Shown here: piece after piece, positions 1 to 5,449 of the stretch | Position numbering within the stretch: position 1 is the first letter of the stretch | How the letters are laid out: the number at the start of each line of letters is the position of its first letter | Source of the DNA: a virus | DNA length: 55,723 bases | Direction: 5' to 3' (one strand) | Virus record (IMG/VR): IMGVR_UViG_3300021197_001150 | Span: 1-55,723 of that record | Position numbers and translations under genes: made by a program | The notes under the pieces: generated by a model | The model's input: the letters and a program-made list of their open reading frames with translations, nothing else | What the model was told of the DNA's origin: nothing | Databases searched by the model: none

Positions 1-1
1 A

Positions 2-607
2 ATGATTAAAGGATTTAAAATCCCAAATACAACGTTCAAAGTTAGAACTGGCGATTCGGTCTTAGATGACGGTTGCAGTTTTGATGAAGGTATGTGGACG
101 ACAATGACAACAGATGACTACTTCAAAGGTAGACGTGTTGTGTTGTTTAGTTTACCGGGTGCGTTTACCCCAACATGTACGTCAACACAATTACCAAGTT
201 TTGAAGAAAACTATAATACTATTAAATCATTAGGTATTGATGAAGTATATTGTTGTTCAGTTAATGACACATTTGTAATGAATGCATGGGCTGAAATACT
301 CAAAGTTAATAATGTAAAAGTTATTCCAGATGGTAGTGGAAACTTTACACGTTACATGGGTATGCTTATTGGAAAGAATCATAGAGGCTTTGGAAACAGA
401 AGTTGGAGATACATGGCTGTTATTAATGACGGCGTTGTAGAACAATGGTGGCAAGAGCCTGGAATCAATAATAACGGTGAAGATGATGATCCGTATATTG
501 AAACAACTCCAGAAAATATGATGGCATACTTAAAAACGTCTTTTGAACCAAAGAACAGACTTGAGCAACAGGCTACATTAAGTTCAGAAGCAGTGGCTGT
601 AGAATAA
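2..607 (+). CDS. Peroxiredoxin (Prx5-like)
   Basis: Thiol peroxidase of the AhpC/TSA superfamily, closest by eye to the Prx5/glutaredoxin-linked type; it would reduce H2O2 or organic peroxides in the cytoplasm. The active-site signature PGAFTPTCT is at residues 52-60, with peroxidatic Cys59 and Thr56 of the TxxC motif. The family block SVNDTFVMNAW follows, and an Arg near residue 136 fits the active-site arginine. Cys84/Cys85 could be resolving cysteines. The 201-aa length exceeds a minimal Prx5 (about 160 aa) because of an acidic C-terminal tail. The gene begins at the second base of the window and its stop overlaps the next ATG. Together with the Cu/Zn SOD near 18.5 kb it suggests protection against oxidative stress during infection. 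Confidence 0.9.
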   Translation: MIKGFKIPNTTFKVRTGDSVLDDGCSFDEGMWTTMTTDDYFKGRRVVLFSLPGAFTPTCTSTQLPSFEENYNTIKSLGIDEVYCCSVNDTFVMNAWAEILKVNNVKVIPDGSGNFTRYMGMLIGKNHRGFGNRSWRYMAVINDGVVEQWWQEPGINNNGEDDDPYIETTPENMMAYLKTSFEPKNRLEQQATLSSEAVAVE

Positions 608-1185
608 TGCATCATCAAACAGACACATTACACCCGAGTGAATTTTTTAGTATCTTTCCTACTTGTGTAGGTATGTTTGATCTAACACAATTCCATCCGG
701 CAGAAGAACAAAAAGTATATAACCTAATTAATTTAGACAGTGTAGAAGAAAACGTATTAGAGACACTGCCTTTATTAAAGAAATCAATTAACGATTGTAT
801 CAAAGCATATACAAATGAGTATAGTGTTGAGTATCACGAATTAGCAGATTCAAAATATGAAACTATTGAGTCTGGTAAAGGTATTGAACCAAAAGCATAT
901 GATAACAGTCTGTTTGTTGGTCACTACTTTCCAACTGCACAGAAGGAGAGTATTGATTTGATTGTTGAAGCACCTTTTAACAATCCAATAGCGACTCCAG
1001 TGGACAAATCACTGAGTCTATATACAGCACCAAGCGAGAAGTTTATTATCGACAAAGGTCGATTAATTTTAACTCCTGCACATTTGGTAAGATATATTAC
1101 GCCAAATAAATTGGAACATGCTGTAAACATGATTACATTTACAACTAAGGTCGTAGAACAGGACAAGATTACTTACAATGACTAA
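607..1185 (+). CDS. Ligand-less relative of phage 2OG-Fe(II) oxygenases
   Basis: 192-aa protein with no intact catalytic motif. Its layout follows the TIGR02466-type oxygenase at 14635-15279: an early FP-C/T-x-V-x-x-F-D-L segment (residues 17-26), a GHYFP segment (105-109) where the oxygenase has GAFYP, and a K-G-R-L-I-L-x-P segment (150-157) where the oxygenase has its second sheet. The HxH pair, distal His and 2OG-binding Arg of the oxygenase fall on non-ligand residues here. I infer a pseudo-enzyme or structural relative; an unrelated conserved phage protein is possible. It overlaps the peroxiredoxin stop (TAATG), so the two are probably co-translated. Confidence 0.6.
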   Translation: MHHQTDTLHPSEFFSIFPTCVGMFDLTQFHPAEEQKVYNLINLDSVEENVLETLPLLKKSINDCIKAYTNEYSVEYHELADSKYETIESGKGIEPKAYDNSLFVGHYFPTAQKESIDLIVEAPFNNPIATPVDKSLSLYTAPSEKFIIDKGRLILTPAHLVRYITPNKLEHAVNMITFTTKVVEQDKITYND

Positions 1186-1254
1186 GAAAGAACAAAAGAT
1201 ACTGTTCGGCAGTGTTCTTAGGGTGACCTATACAACTTTTGGTTACATTAGTGT

Positions 1255-1283
1255 TTGACTTTGTTTGCAAATTAGTGTATAAT
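1255..1283 (+). promoter_or_regulatory. Sigma70-type promoter
   Basis: TTGACT at 1255-1260, a 17-base spacer and a perfect TATAAT at 1278-1283. It lies upstream of the winged-helix-like gene at 1356 and gives that gene a leader of about 65 bases. Confidence 0.85.
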
Positions 1284-1355
1284 GTAATAGTTGGTAGAGA
1301 TAGTATCTTTATCAAGACTTGAGTAAACTTTAATTATATATAAGGAGAAGTTATA

Positions 1356-1625
1356 ATGACTAAAACTACAATTCAAGAAAGAGTACTTACTGCACTCGAA
1401 AGCGGTAAAGCACTAACAAGTGCAGATATCAAGAATAGATTTAAGGCTGGTAACCCACAAGCGGTAATCCAAGCACTTAAATTTGCTGGACACCCAGTGT
1501 TCTTGAATTCAAGAAAAAACAGCAGAGGTACGAAAGTATCAAGATACGTAATGGGAACTAAGGCTCCTAAAGCAGTTATCGGTGCTGGTTACAAAGCAAT
1601 GGCAAAAGGTCTATTAGACAACTAA
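1356..1625 (+). CDS. Small basic winged-helix-like protein
   Basis: 89-aa lysine-rich protein. Residues 4-35 read like the first helices of a winged helix (ERVLTALESG, then SADIKNRF), followed by a likely recognition helix (QAVIQALKFAGH) and a basic beta-wing (FLNSRKNSRGTKVSRYVMG). This suggests nucleic-acid binding, perhaps a transcriptional regulator. It has its own sigma70 promoter, a strong AAGGAG ribosome-binding site and an intrinsic terminator immediately after, so it is a single-gene unit, probably expressed early. I do not recognise a named family. Confidence 0.7.
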   Translation: MTKTTIQERVLTALESGKALTSADIKNRFKAGNPQAVIQALKFAGHPVFLNSRKNSRGTKVSRYVMGTKAPKAVIGAGYKAMAKGLLDN

Positions 1626-1644
1626 TAGCATTTGTTATTTTCTT

Positions 1645-1675
1645 AAATAGGCGGCTTTATGTCGCCTATTTTTTT
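1645..1675 (+). terminator. Intrinsic terminator
   Basis: Inverted repeat AAATAGGCGGC / GTCGCCTATTT (one G-T pair) around a TTTAT loop, running into seven T. It closes the winged-helix-like gene. The last T residues are the start of the TTGACT -35 box of the next promoter. Confidence 0.85.
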
Positions 1676-1702
1676 GACTTTTTAAAACTACTCTAATAAA
1701 TA
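1674..1702 (+). promoter_or_regulatory. Promoter upstream of iscU, sigma70-like overlapping late octamer
   Basis: TTGACT (1674-1679), 17 bases, then TAAATA (1697-1702) in the -10 position. The -10 is also the core of the late-type octamer AATAAATA (1695-1702). The iscU ATG is 26 bases further on. The site may serve both the host-type and the late polymerase. Confidence 0.6.
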
Positions 1703-1728
1703 AGTGTAGTTAAACTACAGAGACTATT

Positions 1729-2106
1729 ATGGCATACTCCGAAAAAGTACTTGACCATTACGAAAATCCACGCAACGTAGGTTCTTTCGACCCAAAACAG
1801 CAAAACATAGGAACAGGTATGGTAGGTGCTCCTGCATGTGGTGATGTAATGAAATTACAAATCCAGGTTGAAGATGACGTTATTGTAGATGCTAAATTTA
1901 AAACTTATGGTTGCGGTAGTGCAATAGCAAGTTCAAGTTTAGTAACACAAATGGTAAAAGGCATGACATTAGATCAAGCATCAGAAGTTAAGAATATGGA
2001 CATTGTAGAAGAACTTGCTTTACCGCCAGTTAAGATACATTGCAGTGTACTTGCCGAAGATGCAATCAAATCAGCAATAAAAGACTACCAGACTAAGACT
2101 AAATAG
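1729..2106 (+). CDS. iscU: Fe-S cluster scaffold IscU
   Basis: Scaffold on which IscS-derived sulfur and iron are assembled into [2Fe-2S] clusters. At 125 aa it is almost the length of bacterial IscU (about 128). All key residues are present: Cys37 and Asp39 in the ACGD motif, Cys62 in YGCGSAIAS, and His104/Cys105 in KIHCS. The LPPVK motif (98-102), which HscA recognises, is intact, so the protein should engage the host HscA/HscB and IscS machinery. No IscS or HscA gene is visible here. It is expressed from the promoter at 1674-1702 and followed by a riboswitch-like leader. The only other assembly gene in the window is the A-type carrier at 19565. Confidence 0.95.
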   Translation: MAYSEKVLDHYENPRNVGSFDPKQQNIGTGMVGAPACGDVMKLQIQVEDDVIVDAKFKTYGCGSAIASSSLVTQMVKGMTLDQASEVKNMDIVEELALPPVKIHCSVLAEDAIKSAIKDYQTKTK

Positions 2107-2112
2107 ATATAC

Positions 2113-2163
2113 AACGTTCAGCCGAAAAAAGGCCGGAAGTAGGCGCAAAGCCGAAGGAACGCA
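2113..2163 (+). ncRNA. Glutamine-riboswitch-like RNA (glnA / Downstream-peptide class)
   Basis: The segment carries the conserved pieces of the glnA/Downstream-peptide aptamers in order: P1 5' strand CGTTC (2115-2119) pairing with GAACG (2157-2161); a GCC...GGC hairpin (2121-2133); the invariant-looking CGGAAGTAGG (2134-2143); a GGC-GCAAA-GCC hairpin (2142-2152); then GAAGGAACGC (2153-2162). A ribosome-binding site (AAAGGAG) follows 13 bases on and leads into a 63-codon gene, matching the known habit of this class of preceding short peptide genes. Recognised from memory of the consensus, not by a covariance search. Confidence 0.8.
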
Positions 2164-2187
2164 CTTAACTGTAAAAAGGAGAGTGTA

Positions 2188-2379
2188 ATGAACAGATACG
2201 ATTACCTACTTAAATCATACCGTGAGCAAAAAATGAGAGAACGCAAGGAGAAAATCCTTATGAAAACTCGCTCTGAAGTAAACGTGTATGGAAATGGTAC
2301 GACTGGGTATACTGTTACAACTGGACCAAATACTGGTAAAGTTTTGAAACATATATCGATTAACCATGATAACAAGTAA
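2188..2379 (+). CDS. Small peptide downstream of the glutamine-riboswitch-like RNA
   Basis: 63-aa protein with a very basic, charged N-terminal helix (Lys/Arg/Glu-rich, residues 9-28) and a Gly/Thr-rich C-terminal half (GNGTTGYTVTTGPNTGK). There are no cysteines or membrane segments. A strong AAAAGGAGAGTG ribosome-binding site supports the start. By position it is the 'downstream peptide' of the RNA at 2113-2163. Known relatives of such peptides in cyanobacteria inhibit glutamine synthetase; this one is only positionally similar and I cannot assign a function. Confidence 0.7.
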   Translation: MNRYDYLLKSYREQKMRERKEKILMKTRSEVNVYGNGTTGYTVTTGPNTGKVLKHISINHDNK

Positions 2380-2391
2380 CCAAAATAATAC

Positions 2392-2420
2392 TTGACAATA
2401 CGGGTGCAATCTTATATACT
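2392..2420 (+). promoter_or_regulatory. Sigma70-type promoter
   Basis: TTGACA (2392-2397), 17-base spacer, TATACT (2415-2420). It drives the 53-aa gene at 2442 and probably the tRNA-Arg behind it. Confidence 0.8.
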
Positions 2421-2441
2421 ATTCATAACAAAGGAGATGTT

Positions 2442-2603
2442 ATGGAAAATATAAAAAACTGGTTAGTTGCTGAGAAGGAAAGCATTATCGAGTACCAAAA
2501 GAATAGTTGGGAACAAGGTAAAGCACAGTTGGCAGAAAATGGCCAGAGTATATCAGAAGCAGTTGAAAAAGTTTCAAACTTTATTCAATCATCTTTGATG
2601 TAA
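2442..2603 (+). CDS. Hypothetical 53-aa protein
   Basis: Short helical, mildly acidic protein beginning MENIKNWLVAEKE, without cysteines or membrane segments. Support comes from a well-placed AAAGGAG ribosome-binding site eight bases upstream, a consensus promoter immediately before it and an end just seven bases before the tRNA-Arg. Family not recognised. Confidence 0.65.
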   Translation: MENIKNWLVAEKESIIEYQKNSWEQGKAQLAENGQSISEAVEKVSNFIQSSLM

Positions 2604-2610
2604 TTCGACT

Positions 2611-2687
2611 GCACCCGTAGCTCATCTGGATAGAGCGCCACTTTGCGGAAGTGGAGGTAATAGGTTCGAGTCCTGTCGGGTGCGCCA
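2611..2687 (+). tRNA. tRNA-Arg (anticodon GCG), CCA encoded
   Basis: Complete cloverleaf: acceptor GCACCCG/CGGGTGC, D-arm GCTC/GAGC, anticodon stem CCACT/AGTGG with loop TTGCGGA (anticodon GCG), T-arm with loop TTCGAGT, discriminator G and encoded CCA. A20 in the D-loop and C35 are arginine identity elements. Bacteria normally read CGN with A34 (inosine), so a G34 arginine tRNA is unusual. It would read CGU and CGC, and CGT is common in these genes. Confidence 0.9.
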
Positions 2688-2690
2688 AAT

Positions 2691-2698
2691 GATAAATA
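2691..2698 (+). promoter_or_regulatory. Late-type promoter octamer GATAAATA
   Basis: GATAAATA just after tRNA-Arg, identical to octamers in front of seven other transcription units here and close to T4 TATAAATA. It would start a transcript running through the hairpin at 2716-2743 into the synthetase-like gene. Confidence 0.55.
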
Positions 2699-2715
2699 AC
2701 GAGAAGGAAAATTAA

Positions 2716-2743
2716 GCTCAGAACACTGAGCAAGTTTTTTTTT
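2716..2743 (+). terminator. Intrinsic terminator / possible attenuator before the AsnRS-like gene
   Basis: GCTCAG (2716-2721), loop AACA, CTGAGC (2726-2731), then AAG and nine T. It separates tRNA-Arg from the class II synthetase-like gene. Because it also lies within the leader of any transcript from the late octamer at 2691, it could act as an attenuator. Confidence 0.8.
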
Positions 2744-2768
2744 GACAAATAACTCAGAAGGAAAAGAA

Positions 2769-3599
2769 ATGACGCAGTTAATATCCCCAAATAAATTTAC
2801 GAACACAGTTGGCCTTTTAAGGTCATTTTTTTTGGACAAAGGATTCTTAGAAGTCCATACCCAAAACAGACTAAGCATACTTGCCGCATGTGAAGATCCA
2901 TTCAATGTAGCAACATACCAATACGCAGGCAACACTTGGCCATTGCCGCAAACAGGCCAGATGTGGTTAGAACATGAATTATTAAGTAGCCCCGATAGTA
3001 AGGGGTTTTTTTGTGTCTCCACTTCCTATAGACAAGAGCCTAATGCAATACCAGGCAGACATGATATAATATTTCCAATGTTTGAATTTGAGATGCCAGG
3101 TAGCATTGATGATCTTAAAGCAATGGAGTATGAACTATGTGAATACTTAGGCTTTGGTAACATTACAGAAAAGACTTATAGAGACTGGCAAGAGCATTAC
3201 GGACTTGACTGGATCAAAGAGATGGACGCTGAACATGAATTAAAGATGGCGGCAGACTTTGGTCAAACAATGATTACAGACTTTCCAGAGATGACATCAC
3301 CGTTTTGGAATATGAGTAGAAACGATGGCGGCGGCACAAGTAAAAAGATTGACGTTATCTTAGGTGGTATGGAAACTATTGGGTCAGCAGAGCGTTCATG
3401 TGACGTTGACATGATGCGTAATACATTCCACACAATTACAGATGGTGCTTATAGTGAACTACTGTTTAAACTGTTTGGCAAAGAACGTGTAGTAGCAGAA
3501 CTTGAAAAGTTTTTAGAGTTTGACTTCTTTCAAAGAGTAGGCGGTGGTATAGGTATTACACGTATGATCCCGGCATTAGAAAAGATCAATAAGATATAA
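2769..3599 (+). CDS. Class II aminoacyl-tRNA synthetase-like core (AsnRS/AsnA-like)
   Basis: 276-aa protein with only the catalytic core of the Asp/Asn/Lys class II synthetases or asparagine synthetase A; no anticodon-binding OB domain. Motif 1 resembles LLRSFFLDKGFLEV near the N-terminus (the usual Pro after it is not evident). Motif 2 is SYRQE...RHDIIFPMFEFE (about residues 92-115). Motif 3 is GGGIGITRM near residue 262, closest to the GGGIG-x-x-R of AsnA. It could charge a tRNA, make asparagine, or modify another target. The ATG follows AGAAGGAAAAG; an upstream TTG in frame lies inside the terminator T-run. It ends six bases before an Asn-anticodon tRNA, suggesting a linked function. The coding sequence contains T-runs and a terminator-like hairpin at 2988-3012. 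Confidence 0.8.
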   Translation: MTQLISPNKFTNTVGLLRSFFLDKGFLEVHTQNRLSILAACEDPFNVATYQYAGNTWPLPQTGQMWLEHELLSSPDSKGFFCVSTSYRQEPNAIPGRHDIIFPMFEFEMPGSIDDLKAMEYELCEYLGFGNITEKTYRDWQEHYGLDWIKEMDAEHELKMAADFGQTMITDFPEMTSPFWNMSRNDGGGTSKKIDVILGGMETIGSAERSCDVDMMRNTFHTITDGAYSELLFKLFGKERVVAELEKFLEFDFFQRVGGGIGITRMIPALEKINKI

Positions 3600-3605
3600 A
3601 ACTAA

Positions 3606-3690
3606 TCTGGGGTGGTGAAATCGGTAAACACGCACGATTGTTTCTCGTGTGACGAAAGTCTTGGAGGTTCGAGTCCTTCCCCCAGAGCCA
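3606..3690 (+). tRNA. Asn-anticodon (GTT) tRNA with long variable arm, CCA encoded
   Basis: Folds cleanly: acceptor TCTGGGG/CCCCAGA (3606-3612, 3680-3686), discriminator G3687 plus CCA; D-stem GTG/CAC; anticodon stem CACGA/TCGTG with loop TTGTTTC, anticodon GTT at 3640-3642; T-arm GGAGG/CCTTC with loop TTCGAGT. Between anticodon and T arms is a 13-base variable arm containing GAC-GAAA-GTC, as in class II tRNAs (Leu, Ser, Tyr), and the D-arm resembles tRNA-Leu. U1-A72, G73 and the GUU anticodon are instead those of tRNA-Asn. U at position 37 is abnormal, because ANN-reading tRNAs carry modified A37. Confidence 0.85.
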
Positions 3691-3715
3691 ACTATTACCT
3701 AATAGATACACACTA

Positions 3716-3745
3716 TTAGACTTAGACATTTTTCTGTGCTATAAT
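3716..3745 (+). promoter_or_regulatory. Probable sigma70-type promoter
   Basis: TTAGAC (3716-3721), 18-base spacer, TATAAT (3740-3745), upstream of the Rieske-oxygenase-like gene. The -35 overlaps the right arm of a perfect 7-base inverted repeat, CTAATAG (3699-3705) / CTATTAG (3713-3719), which could be an operator or a weak hairpin behind the tRNA. Confidence 0.6.
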
Positions 3746-3772
3746 AATTTAAATATAGCATAAGGAGAAACC

Positions 3773-4837
3773 ATGCCACCACGTAATCATAAGAGTTGGT
3801 TAGCACAACCAAACGTAGAATCAATCAGCAGTTCAGCATATAACGATCCAGAAGTATTTGCACAAGAGCAAGAACGTATCTTTTCAAAGGTATGGGTACC
3901 TATGTGTCACAAATCGGAAATGCCTGAGCCAGGTAATTTTAGAACAACACAAATTGCAGGAGTTAATGTTATTGCAGTCAATAACGGTGACTCAATTAAG
4001 TCTTATTTGAATACAGGTAAGTTTAATACACCTTCAGGAACAATGACACGAGTAGAGTTTTTAATGGACGACTATACTCCGTTACCTACAGAAGTAAAAC
4101 ACGGAGGTATGGTATGGACAACACTTGATCCTAATCCTACGCAGAGTGTAGAAGAATGGACAGCAGGAGCATTTGATTGTATTGCAGATGCTATTGACAC
4201 AGAAGAAATGGAAGTGTTCCATTACCACAAAGCAATCATAGATACAAACTACAAACTATGGCATGATACTAACAGTGAATTCTATCATGACTTCATGCAC
4301 TACTTTAATCGTGTAAGTGGATTCAACGATGAATACTTTGCACGTAAGAATATACCTTTTGACAACGGTCATGTAAACGTAAGCAGTTTCACAGTAAACT
4401 ATGAGGAGTATGACGGCTTCGAAGATAGAGGTGAACTGTCCTTTCCTAATCTACCACCCAACCAATGGTATATGGTAGACTTGTTTCCCGGATTTAATTT
4501 TAATCTACGTGGAAGTGCATATCGTTCAGACTCAGTAACTCCATTAGGTCCTAACCGTGTACTGATTGAGTTTAGGGGATACGGACTAAAAAAAGATACT
4601 AAAGAAGAACGTTTGACACGAATCAAACATCACAACAGTATATGGGGACCATTTGGTCGCAACCTCCATGAGGATCTAATTGGAGTTGCTGGGCAAGGAA
4701 CAACTATGCGTGAAGGTACAGAGAACAGACGTGTACTGCATGGTAGACATGAGAACGGTACTATACATGATGAAGTTGGTATGCGCCATTACTATACCGA
4801 ATGGGGTAAGTATTTGGATATTAATCCTTATCAATAA
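3773..4837 (+). CDS. Rieske-type oxygenase alpha-subunit relative lacking the Rieske cluster site
   Basis: 354-aa protein laid out like ring-hydroxylating oxygenase large subunits. Residues 40-80 look like the start of the Rieske domain (W-x-P-M-C-H, then GNFRTTQIAGVNVIAVNNG), but the CxH and CxxH loops that bind [2Fe-2S] are absent: the sequence goes from SYLN at 77-80 to a GGMVWTTLDP-like end of the domain at 111-120, much shorter than normal. The mononuclear iron domain is recognisable: NYKLWHDTNSEFYHDFMH (159-176) supplies His172 and His176, and Asp301 in HEDLIGVAGQG fits the third ligand. It may be an iron enzyme with another electron source, or a binding protein. ATG follows TAAGGAGAAACC. 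Confidence 0.8.
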   Translation: MPPRNHKSWLAQPNVESISSSAYNDPEVFAQEQERIFSKVWVPMCHKSEMPEPGNFRTTQIAGVNVIAVNNGDSIKSYLNTGKFNTPSGTMTRVEFLMDDYTPLPTEVKHGGMVWTTLDPNPTQSVEEWTAGAFDCIADAIDTEEMEVFHYHKAIIDTNYKLWHDTNSEFYHDFMHYFNRVSGFNDEYFARKNIPFDNGHVNVSSFTVNYEEYDGFEDRGELSFPNLPPNQWYMVDLFPGFNFNLRGSAYRSDSVTPLGPNRVLIEFRGYGLKKDTKEERLTRIKHHNSIWGPFGRNLHEDLIGVAGQGTTMREGTENRRVLHGRHENGTIHDEVGMRHYYTEWGKYLDINPYQ

Positions 4838-4852
4838 TTGAACTAATTCCGG

Positions 4853-4881
4853 TTGACAACTGTATACTTTGACTGTATATT
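4853..4881 (+). promoter_or_regulatory. Sigma70-type promoter
   Basis: TTGACA (4853-4858), 17 bases, TATATT (4876-4881). It precedes the run of four small overlapping genes from 4910 to 5623. Confidence 0.75.
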
Positions 4882-4909
4882 AAATATAATAACAGTTAAG
4901 GACGACTCT

Positions 4910-5086
4910 ATGTGGAAAGACAAACATTTTGAAATGCCTCCAGAAGAGGATAGAGCAGACAAGTTCTCATTCTTTGTATCTATGGTCGGAATAACTATTA
5001 CTTGTATTATGACACAATCTCCTACATTAATGGTAATTGTAGGATTAGGATTGTATATCGGTATTAGGTGGTCAAGAGCATTATGA
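4910..5086 (+). CDS. Small membrane protein
   Basis: 58-aa protein with a charged N-terminal 18 residues and two hydrophobic stretches (FFVSMVGITITCIM and LMVIVGLGLYIGI), so probably two transmembrane segments. The ATG at 4910 is chosen because of AAGGA upstream; a longer reading frame would begin inside the -35 box. Its stop overlaps the next start (ATGA). Function unknown. Confidence 0.7.
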   Translation: MWKDKHFEMPPEEDRADKFSFFVSMVGITITCIMTQSPTLMVIVGLGLYIGIRWSRAL

Positions 5087-5340
5087 TAGATAAATCAAAT
5101 ATGACTCCACAAGAATTGTTTGAATACAAACTTAGATGGAAGCCTGGTGTAACTGTTGACGTACACAGTGATCTACATATACAATGTAAAGATTGGTGCA
5201 GACGTAACATGCAACGTTGGGAATGGGGTATGGACACATGGACATACGTATATTCGCACTCTTATCATTTTGAAACACAAGAGAAAGCGGATGAATTTAA
5301 AACTGAATTTAGAGAATGGGTTGACAAAGGTAAAACATGA
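5083..5340 (+). CDS. Hypothetical 85-aa protein
   Basis: Aromatic-rich small protein (many Trp, His and Tyr in the middle) ending in a charged helix with the pattern F-E-T-Q-E-K-A-D-E-F, common in small phage proteins. The ATG overlaps the previous stop by ATGA, and its own stop overlaps the next ATG, so it sits within a translationally coupled operon. Family not recognised. Confidence 0.65.
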   Translation: MIDKSNMTPQELFEYKLRWKPGVTVDVHSDLHIQCKDWCRRNMQRWEWGMDTWTYVYSHSYHFETQEKADEFKTEFREWVDKGKT

Positions 5341-5447
5341 AAATTAAATTAGAAGTTGAACTGGATACTGAAAAAGATCAAGACAACAACTTGTTAGAAG
5401 AGATATTAGATCTTATTGAACGTATTAGAGAAAATGAAGGGGATTAA
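5337..5447 (+). CDS. Hypothetical 36-aa acidic peptide
   Basis: Acidic helical peptide (MKIKLEVELDTEKD...LIERIRENEGD) starting in an ATGA overlap with the preceding gene and ending three bases before the TTG of the next. Supported only by coupling and lack of alternatives. Confidence 0.5.
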   Translation: MKIKLEVELDTEKDQDNNLLEEILDLIERIRENEGD

Positions 5448-5449
5448 TT

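Noticed and set aside
1178-1258. 26-codon frame overlapping the promoter
   Set aside because: No ribosome-binding site, ends inside the -35 box, and no recognisable features.
2742-2768. TTG start for the synthetase-like gene
   Set aside because: It lies in the terminator T-run/TTGACA, has no ribosome-binding site, and the class II homology fits the ATG at 2769 preceded by AGAAGGAAAAG.
4853-4909. Longer start for the small membrane protein
   Set aside because: Would start at the -35 TTG of the promoter; the ATG at 4910 has AAGGA at a good distance.
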